The notes beneath the pieces were generated by a model, which saw only the letters and a program-made list of their open reading frames with translations, searched no databases and had not been told where the DNA came from. Made by a program: the position numbers and the translations under genes. Shown here one piece after another: positions 52,218 through 62,027 of a stretch of DNA of 64,000 nt (position 1 is its first letter; each line of letters opens with the position of its first letter). This DNA comes from Hydrogenophaga palleronii_A (GTDB lineage: Bacteria > Pseudomonadota > Gammaproteobacteria > Burkholderiales > Burkholderiaceae_C), in assembly GCF_031457455.1 (NCBI RefSeq), contig NZ_JAVDWU010000018.1, forward strand, positions 1 through 64,000, written 5' to 3'.

Positions 52218-52343
52218 TCATGAGGTGGCGTCTGGCAGACAGGCCACAGGGGTGAAGCCGAACTCGCTGTAGAAACGCTTTGACAGCGCGGAGTCCCTCG
52301 CCGGGACAAATGCCGTGATTTCTGTCGGTGGCAGCGGGCTCAT
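52218..52343 (-). pseudogene. Truncated VOC-family gene, 41 codons
   Basis: The 41-residue product (ITAFVPARDSALSKRFYSEF, then GFTPV) matches only the first beta-alpha unit of a glyoxalase/VOC protein and stops after LPDATS. Its ATG overlaps the hmuS stop (ATGA), so it is still coupled in the operon. It is probably what is left of a full gene, although a functional micropeptide cannot be excluded. Confidence 0.65.
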
Positions 52344-53431
52344 GCGGCCTCCGCCTGAACGTCTTGTGCCGGCTGCTCCAGCACGCGCAGGTGTGCCAGC
52401 AGATCGCGCCATGCCGGCTGTTCGACCTGTCCCGGCTTGCGCGCACCAAAGAACATGGCCATCAGTTCGCCGCCGGCATCGAACGCTTCCAGCGAAGTCA
52501 CGACGCCGTCCACGGTGGGCTTCTCGACCACCCAGACGTCGGCGATGCGGTCTTCGCGCAGGTGCAGGTTGAAGCCGGGATCGAGCACGTTGAGCCGGGT
52601 CTTGCCGTGCATCTCCAAAGGCTCCACCCGTTTCACCGGTCCGGTGTGGATCTGGATGCAGCCCGGGCTGCCCACGAAACACATGATGGCTGTGCCTTCG
52701 AAGGCGACCTCCATCAGCATCTCACGCACCGAGGCGTTTTCCACCCGGTGCGTGAACTGCCCCTGCACCAGCTGGAAGCTCTGGCGGCGTTCCAGGCCGA
52801 ACTGGCGCAGCAGCGGAAAGAACTGGTGCGTGTCCGTCATGGCACGCCAGGCGCGTGCAAAGGCTGGTACATCGATGGCACTCGCGTGCCCCGCCGCGCT
52901 GATGGCGGGCTTGGCTTCGAAAGTCGCCTCGCGCTGTGGCTCCTGGTGCGATGCCAGTACCCGTTGCCAGGCCGTGGTGTCGGTTTGTTCGCGCGGGTAC
53001 ACCTTGTGCACGGCGGTGCCATGCCTGTCAAAGTACTGCAGGCTGGTGCGCGGCTCGCCACCGCTGGCCGGGGTTTCGCTCACCACGAAGCCTGCGTGCC
53101 AACGGTCAAAGAACAGGCGCAGGTCGATGTCCTCGCCCAGTGCCAGACCCACGTGGCCGCTCGCGGACAGCTTCTGGTAAACGCCGGTCTTTTCATGCAC
53201 CACGCTGTCGTTGCGGGTGAGTGCCAGCAATGGACCGCACGCCTCCAGGGATTGCAGTTGCGCGAGCCATTGGATATTCAGCGCGTGCGCGCGCAGTGGG
53301 CCATCGGTGGCGCCCACATGCGCTGCGACGGCTGCGCCTTCGCTCAGGCCAATGGCTTCAGCGGCCTCGCGGGCACGCAATCCACCCAGACGAGCCTGGG
53401 CGAATTGTTCAGGGATGCGTTCGGTGCTCAT
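52340..53431 (-). CDS. hmuS: Haemin-degrading/haem-trafficking factor
   Basis: 363 residues made of two similar halves, as in HemS/ChuS. First half: IGLSEGAAVAAHVG and GPLLALTRNDSVVHEKTGVYQ (haem-side His). Second half: FFPLLRQFGLERRQSFQLV and IMCFVGSPGCIQIHTGPVKRVEPL. It binds haem in the cytoplasm and stores, carries or opens it to release iron. It heads the hmuS-(VOC fragment)-hmuT-VOC-hmuUV run. Confidence 0.93.
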   Translation of the reverse strand: MSTERIPEQFAQARLGGLRAREAAEAIGLSEGAAVAAHVGATDGPLRAHALNIQWLAQLQSLEACGPLLALTRNDSVVHEKTGVYQKLSASGHVGLALGEDIDLRLFFDRWHAGFVVSETPASGGEPRTSLQYFDRHGTAVHKVYPREQTDTTAWQRVLASHQEPQREATFEAKPAISAAGHASAIDVPAFARAWRAMTDTHQFFPLLRQFGLERRQSFQLVQGQFTHRVENASVREMLMEVAFEGTAIMCFVGSPGCIQIHTGPVKRVEPLEMHGKTRLNVLDPGFNLHLREDRIADVWVVEKPTVDGVVTSLEAFDAGGELMAMFFGARKPGQVEQPAWRDLLAHLRVLEQPAQDVQAEAA

Positions 53432-53467
53432 GTGAGTCTCAGGGAAGGTGGAGGTGGTTGGAAATGC

Positions 53468-53785
53468 TCACTGCACGCCTGCCGGCGCGGCGTGCCAGAG
53501 CGGTGTGGGCGCGGGTGGGCTGGTGTGGGGTTGCTGCCGCTCGGCCTCCATCTGCCAGCGTGTGCGCAGGTTGGCTAGCATGGTTTGCATGGCTGGTGAG
53601 AGGTCCGGGTGCCCTGACAAAAAGAACAGATTCGACACCAGCTTGGCGGCCATCAGGGGCCGGTGCGCACAGTCAGGCGCCGACTGCGCGTAACCGGTGA
53701 GCAGTGCCAGCGTGCCTGCCATGAGGGCTTCAACCGGGGGCAATGTGTATTCTTCGTCGCAGGCTTCGCAAGAAGGGTGATGCAT
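53468..53785 (-). CDS. Small Cys-containing protein of the haem locus, unknown
   Basis: 105 residues, not recognised. The N-terminus has CEACDEE, one further Cys follows in APDCAHR, and the middle is helical and hydrophobic (PLMAAKLVSNLFFLSGH). The C-terminus is Pro/Ala-rich. AGGAG lies at proper distance before the ATG. It lies between the haem receptor gene and hmuS in the same direction, 46 bp and 36 bp away, so it is very likely co-transcribed with them. Confidence 0.7.
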   Translation of the reverse strand: MHHPSCEACDEEYTLPPVEALMAGTLALLTGYAQSAPDCAHRPLMAAKLVSNLFFLSGHPDLSPAMQTMLANLRTRWQMEAERQQPHTSPPAPTPLWHAAPAGVQ

Positions 53786-53831
53786 GGCGCGTTCTCCTTT
53801 TTGATGGGTGAAAGGTGCTGGCCGCTGGCCG

Positions 53832-56138
53832 TCAGAAGTCCGCCACCAGCGCCACCGCCAGGTTGCGGCCGGGCGCGGTGTAGCTGTCGAGCACGGGTGA
53901 GTTGGCGGCGATGCCGCGCACGTTGGTCCATTCCCAGTAGGTGCGGTCGGTGAGGTTGCGCAGCGCGGCGCTGAGCTTCAGGCCAGGCCGCAGCTGCCAG
54001 GCAGTTCGCAGATCCAGCGTGGTGAAGGACGGGGTGGCGAACTGGTTGGCGTTGGCACTGAAATCGATGTGTTTTTTCGACTTGCGTGCCACGTGGGTCA
54101 ACAAGGCGCCAACGGTCCATGCACCCAGTTTCTGATCGACGCCCAGCACGAACTTGGCCGGGTTGACCGAGTTCAGCGGTCGGTCGGTTTCGGTGTCGGT
54201 GCCTCGTGTCTGCCCATAGCCCAGGCGCAGGTCGGTGTGCTTGCCGAGCGCCAGCTTGCCCTTGATTTCAAAGCCACTCAGGCGCACCTGTCCGCGGTTG
54301 ACCGCCTGGAACTGGGTGGGGTCACCCGGTCGTCCGGTACCACTGACCTGCACCAGGTCTTCGATGAAGTCCTTGTAGCGGCCGCTGAAGACCGCCGCCT
54401 CCCAGTTCAGCGCGCCGGCGGTCGCGCGCGTGCCCAGTTCCACCGTTCGGCTCGTCTCGGGTTTGAGGTCCGGGTTCGGAATGCTGCGGTAGTTGCCGAA
54501 CGGGTTTTCGAAGTAGTTGTTCAGCTGCAGCGGGCTGGGCGCGCGGAACCCGGCCGCCACATTGCCGAACACGCTCCAGGTGGGCGCAGCACGAAAAACC
54601 ACGCCCAGCTTGGGTGAGACGGCCGAGTCTGAGAGCGAAGCAGCCTCCAGCGGGTACAGCTCGCTGGCCTGGGGCTTGAGTTCAAAACGGTCGTAACGCA
54701 GCGCGGGAATGAGGCTCCAGCGTTCGCTGGCGAACTCGCTCTGAACAAACAGTGCCGTGGTGGTCTCCCGTGTGGGGGGAAAGCGCTTCAAGGGGTACTG
54801 CTCGTAGGCGGGTGGCTGTGTGCCCGTGATCAGGTTGTCCAGTTCGGCCACCGAGACGTCCAGGCCGTACACAGTGTTCGCGCTCCAGTTGGCGTTCAAC
54901 GCGGACGTCTTTTCCGCTTGCAGAACCCCTTGCCACAGGTCTTCGCTGTAGGTCACGTCGCGCGTTCGGCTGCTTCGGGCATGGGTCGCCAGAGCCAGGC
55001 GCTCTTCGTGCGTGACTTCTTGAGATTCGGATGTCTGATAGCCGAGCGTGGCTCGGAGCTCGTCTGCCCAGGGGGCGCCAAGCTTGAAGCGCCCGTCCCA
55101 ACTGGCCCGGGTGCGCGTCATGTCGGTGGTGCCGTCCAGGTCCAGCGTCTGGAAACCCATGGCCGTGGTGCGCCCCGTGTAGCCTTCCACGTCGCTGGCC
55201 TTGTCGACATGCTCCAGCGTGAGGGTGTGCTTCTGGCCCGCGCCAGGGCTGATGACAACCTTGCCCAGCGCCGAGAGCTTGCGGTCCTCCTGGGGATTGG
55301 GCGCGGTGCGGTCCGCGCTCTGTGAACGGTTGCTGCCCTGGTTGTCCAGTGCGCGGCTGCGCCCGGCCTGCACACTGCCCAGCCATTGCACCGTGTCGCT
55401 GGCCGAACCAGCGAGCGTGGCGCCGACGGCGCGCGTGTCGTCTTCGCTGTCCTGCGTGAGTCCCACCCGACCGCCAAATGTCTGACCGGGTTTGATGAGA
55501 CGCGCCGGCTCGGTGGTGTACATGGCCACCATACCGGCGAGTCCGTCCGACCCATACAGCGCGGAGTGTGCGCCATGCACGATTTCCACCCGCTCGATCA
55601 GGCCCATGTCGTAGTAGTCGCGCCCAAAAACCGCCGAGCCGAAGACCCCGCTGGCGAGCTCGCGCGGCACGCGGATGCCGTCCACCGTGAGCAGCACGCG
55701 GTTGCCTTCCAGGCCGCGAACATTGAATCCGGCATTGCCGTCCCTGCCGGTGCCACCAGGTTGTACGGCACTGAACCGCTGAGCCGCGCGCTTGACGCTG
55801 ACGTTTGGCAACTCCCGGGCCAAATCCCGGATGTCCTGCACCCGGGCCGGGTCGAGCGCCTCGCCGGACAAGACATCGATGCTCGCCGGCACGTCTTCCA
55901 GGTTGCGCTCGCTGCGCGAGCCGCTGACCACCACTTCGCTCAAGGTGGCCCCCGCGCGCACGGCTGTTGGCGCCGAGGGATTGACCTCCACTGAAGCCTG
56001 AGACCAGGCCAGTGGTGCTGCCATCAAGAGACCGCACGCTGCCACGACAGGCGAGAGATGAAACGCAGGTTTTTTTGTGTCCCTGGAAGACGCAAGTGCC
56101 TTGGAACCAAGGAGGGCGCAGAAATGGGAAGCGGTCAC
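53832..56138 (-). CDS. TonB-dependent haemin/haemoglobin receptor
   Basis: 768 residues from GTG 56138. A long signal region ends at LAWSQA. The plug contains LSEVVVSGSRSERNLEDVPASIDVLSGEAL and GLEGNRVLLTVDGIRVPRE, wording typical of the haemoglobin/transferrin/lactoferrin receptor family. The barrel includes the FRAPSPLQLNNYF and NPDLKPETS signatures (the FRAP and NPDLK boxes of haem receptors) and ends in VADF. It imports haem for HmuTUV. The start is uncertain: an in-frame TTG at 56231 would add 31 residues before an already long leader. A Fur box lies upstream. Confidence 0.88.
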   Translation of the reverse strand: MTASHFCALLGSKALASSRDTKKPAFHLSPVVAACGLLMAAPLAWSQASVEVNPSAPTAVRAGATLSEVVVSGSRSERNLEDVPASIDVLSGEALDPARVQDIRDLARELPNVSVKRAAQRFSAVQPGGTGRDGNAGFNVRGLEGNRVLLTVDGIRVPRELASGVFGSAVFGRDYYDMGLIERVEIVHGAHSALYGSDGLAGMVAMYTTEPARLIKPGQTFGGRVGLTQDSEDDTRAVGATLAGSASDTVQWLGSVQAGRSRALDNQGSNRSQSADRTAPNPQEDRKLSALGKVVISPGAGQKHTLTLEHVDKASDVEGYTGRTTAMGFQTLDLDGTTDMTRTRASWDGRFKLGAPWADELRATLGYQTSESQEVTHEERLALATHARSSRTRDVTYSEDLWQGVLQAEKTSALNANWSANTVYGLDVSVAELDNLITGTQPPAYEQYPLKRFPPTRETTTALFVQSEFASERWSLIPALRYDRFELKPQASELYPLEAASLSDSAVSPKLGVVFRAAPTWSVFGNVAAGFRAPSPLQLNNYFENPFGNYRSIPNPDLKPETSRTVELGTRATAGALNWEAAVFSGRYKDFIEDLVQVSGTGRPGDPTQFQAVNRGQVRLSGFEIKGKLALGKHTDLRLGYGQTRGTDTETDRPLNSVNPAKFVLGVDQKLGAWTVGALLTHVARKSKKHIDFSANANQFATPSFTTLDLRTAWQLRPGLKLSAALRNLTDRTYWEWTNVRGIAANSPVLDSYTAPGRNLAVALVADF

Positions 56139-56241
56139 GGTGATGCAGGGCCGAAGGGTTGACAACAGCGCTGGCGGTGCATTCACCGGGTACAAAAAAC
56201 GCCGGGGTGCTGGCTGGCTAAGGGAATCCAAGCCCAGATCA

Positions 56242-56260
56242 TATACGAATGATTCGCATT
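56242..56260. promoter_or_regulatory. Fur box between haem receptor and bacterioferritin
   Basis: TATACGAATGATTCGCATT agrees with AATGAGAATGATTCTCATT at 15 of 19 positions. It lies between the divergent receptor and bfr genes. A TATATGAT -10-like sequence on the minus strand overlaps it. Confidence 0.78.
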
Positions 56261-56346
56261 AAACAATTCGCTTCTTGTACAACTTTTCAACAGTGAGAAG
56301 ATGTCGGGTTGTTCAGCCCGTCACAGCCACACGAAAGGACCCCACC

Positions 56347-56817
56347 ATGAAAGGCGACGCCCAAGCCATTGCCCACCTGCAGGCGCAACTCAAGAACGAG
56401 TTGACGGCGATCAACCAGTACTTCGTGCACTACCGCATGCTCAAGCACTGGGGCTTCGACAAGCTGGCCAAAAAGGAATACGAGGAATCGATCGGCGAGA
56501 TGAAGCACGCCGACAAGCTGATGGACCGCATCTTCATGCTCGACGGCCTGCCCAACCTGCAGGACCTGGGCAAGCTCAACATCGCCGAGAACGTGCCAGA
56601 AATGCTCTCGAGCGACCTCGCGCTGGAACGCGGCGCGCAAGCCACCATCAAGGACGGCATCGCCTACTGCGAAACCGCGCGCGACTACGTTTCTCGCGAT
56701 CTGCTGCAAGACATCCTGGACGACACGGAAGAGCACATCGACTTCCTCGAAACCCAGCTGGAACTGATCGACAAGGTGGGCCTGCCCAACTACCTGCAGA
56801 GCCAGATGGGCACTTGA
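56347..56817 (+). CDS. bfr: Bacterioferritin
   Basis: 156 residues, full length. NELTAINQYFVHYRML gives the first ferroxidase Glu, EMKHADKLMDRIFML the second Glu, a His and the haem-ligating Met, and DILDDTEEHIDFLETQ the later Glu/His. It forms a 24-subunit haem-containing shell that stores iron. The ATG at 56347 follows AAAGGA. It is paired with bfd, whose product releases the stored iron. Confidence 0.96.
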   Translation: MKGDAQAIAHLQAQLKNELTAINQYFVHYRMLKHWGFDKLAKKEYEESIGEMKHADKLMDRIFMLDGLPNLQDLGKLNIAENVPEMLSSDLALERGAQATIKDGIAYCETARDYVSRDLLQDILDDTEEHIDFLETQLELIDKVGLPNYLQSQMGT

Positions 56818-56931
56818 GACTCCCCCCTGCGCCGCTGACGCGGCTTCCCCCCTCCCTTGCGCGCCTTCGGCGCTTGGAGGGGGGACGGCACCTTTGGGCC
56901 GGCAAAGCCGGACCTTCGGTGCCCCCTGGAT
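56818..56931 (+). repeat. Three-hairpin repeat, subtype A, copy 5
   Basis: Begins directly after the bfr stop. GCCGC-TGAC-GCGGC, then CCCCCCTCC/GGAGGGGGG enclosing GCGCC-TTC-GGCGC, then GGCACC/GGTGCC enclosing CCGGC-AAA-GCCGG. This is the clearest subtype A copy. Confidence 0.9.
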
Positions 56932-56967
56932 GAGGACCGCAGGCGATGAAAGGCGGTTGCGCATGGG

Positions 56968-56986
56968 AATACGATCCATTATCATT
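56968..56986. promoter_or_regulatory. Weak Fur-like box before bfd
   Basis: AATACGATCCATTATCATT matches the Fur consensus at about 13 of 19 positions, roughly 35 bp before the bfd ATG. Fur control of bfd is common. Confidence 0.5.
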
Positions 56987-57020
56987 AGCACGTGTTTCCC
57001 ATTCGTGAGCCCCGTTCACC

Positions 57021-57260
57021 ATGATCGTTTGCGTTTGCCATCGCGTCAGTGACCAGACCATCGCCCGTGCGGCGCGCTCTGGCATGGGCTTTGACGACAT
57101 CCAGCTGGAACTGGGCGTGGCCACGCAATGCGGCAAATGCGAGTCGTGTGCACGCGCCGTCTGGTCGGAGTGCTGCCGCAGCCATGCCCTGGCGCATCTG
57201 CAGCTTGAAACTTCCGGTACGCCTGCCCCGATCATCCCGCTGCAGCTGGCTGCGGCCTGA
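57021..57260 (+). CDS. bfd: Bacterioferritin-associated ferredoxin
   Basis: 79 residues. C4 and C6 (VCVCHR) with C37 and C40 (QCGKC) form the [2Fe-2S] site of the Bfd fold. It docks on bacterioferritin and passes electrons through the haem so that stored Fe(III) leaves as Fe(II). A C-terminal tail of about 20 residues extends beyond the usual length. Confidence 0.94.
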   Translation: MIVCVCHRVSDQTIARAARSGMGFDDIQLELGVATQCGKCESCARAVWSECCRSHALAHLQLETSGTPAPIIPLQLAAA

Positions 57261-57515
57261 TCGGCCTGTCGGGTCGACCTCTTCTTCCCTTTCTCTTCGC
57301 CTTGAAAGCCCTGGGCGTGCTCACGCCTGGTCGGCGCCGTCTGCGCTTGTCTGCGCCAAGGCTGTTGACAGGCGATGGACAGCAAAACCGTCGAAAATGC
57401 CCTGCGGACCGCTGCGCGTTACGCACTATTACGGACTGGGGTTTTCCCGGCCACAGATCTAGAATGCGCAATTCGCTTCCACATTGCAATAAAACGGACC
57501 GTCAGGAGACAAGCC

Positions 57516-59843
<2,328 letters not shown>

Positions 59844-60053
59844 TCCTCTGCAAAAAAGCGAGCGCTAACTTTTTTCGACTTGCCAAGGCATGACAATTGC
59901 CTGTTATTTCAGCAATCGCTTGCAATTTTGTGGCGCTTAAGGCACACTAGCGCACTTGAATTTCAGGGTTAACCCGCCCCACTGGCGCCACGGCAACTCG
60001 GAGTTTTGCTTTGGTGTCGAGGGCGGGTTGGTTGTATCAGGAGCAAGGGTTTC

Positions 60054-60476
60054 ATGGGTCTGAGTCAGATCCGGGCGGTGAAAAAAGGGCCTTGGCTGGT
60101 GAAATCACTGGCAGCGGTTCTGGTAATGACGGCCGCGGCAAGCACCATGTTGGTGCAATCCCGGTCTCCCGCAGAGGTGATCCAGCCCGCAGTGATCGGC
60201 GCCAACGCGCTTCCCGTACAGGGCAAGGCAGTGATAGAGCAGATCCGGCTGGGTGGGCCATTCCGGTACGAGAAAGACGGCGCCGTGTTCGGCAATCGCG
60301 AGCGCTTGCTGCCAGGACAGAAACGAGGTTATTACCGTGAGTACACCGTACCCACACCCGGCCTGAATCACCGGGGTGCCAGGCGGATTGTGTGCGGTGG
60401 GCAGAAACCTCGGACACCTGATGACTGTTATTACACCGAAGACCACTACGCCAGCTTCAGGCTGATCGTGCAGTGA
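60054..60476 (+). CDS. Secreted guanyl-specific ribonuclease, barnase type
   Basis: 140 residues. N-terminal hydrophobic export helix (about 12-35, WLVKSLAAVLVMTAAAS). The mature part matches the N1/T1 ribonuclease fold: FRYEKDGAVFGNRERLLP, YYREYTVPTPG (catalytic Glu), GARRIVCGG (Arg) and YYTEDHYASFRLIV (catalytic His). A Cys pair may form a disulphide outside. It cuts RNA after guanine. A barstar-type inhibitor gene follows 6 bp downstream, as in barnase loci. Confidence 0.88.
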   Translation: MGLSQIRAVKKGPWLVKSLAAVLVMTAAASTMLVQSRSPAEVIQPAVIGANALPVQGKAVIEQIRLGGPFRYEKDGAVFGNRERLLPGQKRGYYREYTVPTPGLNHRGARRIVCGGQKPRTPDDCYYTEDHYASFRLIVQ

Positions 60477-60482
60477 TCCAGG

Positions 60483-61076
60483 GTGAGTGAAGTGAATCGT
60501 TTATCAACTTTGACTGTAGAAAGAGACGCGGAGATGGACACGCCACTTCGTAATGTACGTACCAACATCGTTCAGTCGATTCGCGCCTATGGCGTGAAGG
60601 ACCTGCAAGGTGCTGCTGAACAGCTGGGACATCATTTCCTGTATGCCAACCTCGCCAAGGCGCAGAGCAAGCAGGACGTGCTGGAGTTGATCGCAGCCCA
60701 ATACACCTTGCCTTCCCATTTCGGCAAGAACTTCGACGCACTCTACGACTGCATGACGGACATGGTGCACAAGTCGGGTCCACAAACCGGCTTCATCGTC
60801 GTGCTGGAACACATTCCTGCACACGCCAAGTTCGACAAGGAAGCCCGCGAGCAGTTGCTCGACATCTTCCGCGACACAGCCGACTACTGGAGTGACCGCA
60901 AGATCCCCTTCCGCTGCTTCTATTCGTTCTCGGTGGCCCGTGCCCCCAAGGGCGAAGAACCCATCGAAGTGGAGAGCGAAGACCCCATGCCGACCGACAA
61001 ATTGCTTGATGTGAGCCCCATGGCGTTGCGCATGAGCAGCCCGTTCAATGCGGGGTACTGGCTGGCCGCAGCCTAA
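60483..61076 (+). CDS. Barstar-family ribonuclease inhibitor
   Basis: Up to 197 residues. The barstar fold covers about 45-145: KQDVLELIAAQYTLPSHFGKNFDALYDCMTD is the signature region, here about residues 60-92, with the Asp-rich inhibitory helix. N-terminal (about 1-40) and C-terminal (about 150-197) extensions exceed the 90-residue barstar. It is cytoplasmic and should neutralise the ribonuclease before export. Start choices: GTG 60483, GTG 60492 or ATG 60534. A repeat and then a strong terminator follow. Confidence 0.87.
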   Translation: MSEVNRLSTLTVERDAEMDTPLRNVRTNIVQSIRAYGVKDLQGAAEQLGHHFLYANLAKAQSKQDVLELIAAQYTLPSHFGKNFDALYDCMTDMVHKSGPQTGFIVVLEHIPAHAKFDKEAREQLLDIFRDTADYWSDRKIPFRCFYSFSVARAPKGEEPIEVESEDPMPTDKLLDVSPMALRMSSPFNAGYWLAAA

Positions 61077-61082
61077 GAATTG

Positions 61083-61172
61083 GACGCCCCCCGCGCCGCG
61101 CCTGCGGCGCGTCACCCCCCACTGGGGGGCGGCACCTTGGACCGGCAGAGCCTGATCCTTGTTGCCACTGGA
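61083..61172 (+). repeat. Three-hairpin repeat, subtype B, copy 6
   Basis: Starts 6 bp after the barstar stop. First stem GCGCCGC-GCCT-GCGGCGC, then CCCCCC-ACT-GGGGGG, then GGCA/TGCC, GGA/TCC, GGC-AGA-GCC. A true terminator follows at once. Confidence 0.87.
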
Positions 61173-61174
61173 TG

Positions 61175-61200
61175 AGCCGCGACACTTGTCGCGGCTTTTT
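61175..61200 (+). terminator. Intrinsic terminator of the ribonuclease/inhibitor operon
   Basis: AGCCGCGAC-ACTT-GTCGCGGCT is a 9-bp GC-rich stem followed by TTTT on the plus strand. Confidence 0.9.
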
Positions 61201-61210
61201 CATGCCTGCG

Positions 61211-61993
61211 TCACTTCGGGTGGGTGGCTTTCGCAAGGGCCACGTATTCGTGCACTGGCACTTCTTCGGCCCTGCGTTGCAGGTCGAACTCACCTTCAAA
61301 GCCTTGTTCGTCGAGCCATTTGCCCAGGGTGTTGCGCAGAATCTTGCGGCGCTGGCTGAAGGCGGTCTGTACCAGGTCGTGGTAGGTCTTGAAATTGATC
61401 GTCGGGGGCTGTGCCAGCGGCACCATGCGCACGATGGCGCTGTCCACGCGGGGCGGGGGGTCGAAGCTCTCTGGCGGCACGAACAGCACGTTGTGCATGT
61501 TGTAGCGCCACTGCAGCATGACCGACAGGCGACCGTAATCCGGGGTCGCGGGACTCGCCACCATGCGATCGATCACTTCCTTCTGCAGCATGAAGTGCTG
61601 GTCCTGCACGACATTCACATGGTCCAGCAGATGAAACAGGATGGGCGTTGAAATGTTGTAGGGCAGGTTGCCGACGACCCTGACCTTTTTCGCCACAACG
61701 CCGTCGGCGCACAAGCGGGCAGCCAATGCGGTGAAATCCACCTTCAGCACATCGGACTCCACCACATCGAGCTGGCCATGGGCGCGCAGGCGCACCGCCA
61801 GATCGCGGTCGAGTTCAATCACCGTGAGACGGCCCAAGCGTTCAACCAGCGGCTGAGTGAGCGCCGCCAGGCCGGGACCGACTTCCACCATGGCGTCGCC
61901 AGGTTGAGGTGCAATCGCCTCAACGATGGCATCGATCACGGCGACGTCGGTCAGGAAATGCTGACCGAAGCGCTTGCGGGCGATGTGTTTCAT
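61211..61993 (-). CDS. rsmA: 16S rRNA dimethyladenosine transferase
   Basis: 260 residues. KRFGQHFLTD at the N-terminus, AdoMet motif VEVGPGLAALT, ELDRDL and catalytic GNLPYNISTPIL. It dimethylates two adjacent adenines at the 3' end of 16S rRNA (kasugamycin sensitivity). The ATG at 61993 gives the standard start. It is 34 bp downstream of surA; pdxA, which lies between them in E. coli, is absent. Confidence 0.96.
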   Translation of the reverse strand: MKHIARKRFGQHFLTDVAVIDAIVEAIAPQPGDAMVEVGPGLAALTQPLVERLGRLTVIELDRDLAVRLRAHGQLDVVESDVLKVDFTALAARLCADGVVAKKVRVVGNLPYNISTPILFHLLDHVNVVQDQHFMLQKEVIDRMVASPATPDYGRLSVMLQWRYNMHNVLFVPPESFDPPPRVDSAIVRMVPLAQPPTINFKTYHDLVQTAFSQRRKILRNTLGKWLDEQGFEGEFDLQRRAEEVPVHEYVALAKATHPK

Positions 61994-62027
61994 GCCGACA
62001 GCGCTTCTTCGGCCCAGGTGAACCGGT

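Noticed and set aside
50596..52255. Several plus-strand frames of 80-350 codons opposite hmuT and the VOC gene
   Set aside because: The minus strand has a continuous, ATGA-coupled operon with clear families; these are shadows.
59852..59875. Possible terminator after maeB (AAAAAAG...CTTTTTT)
   Set aside because: The stem is A/T-only apart from one pair, with a 10-base loop, so it is too weak to call.
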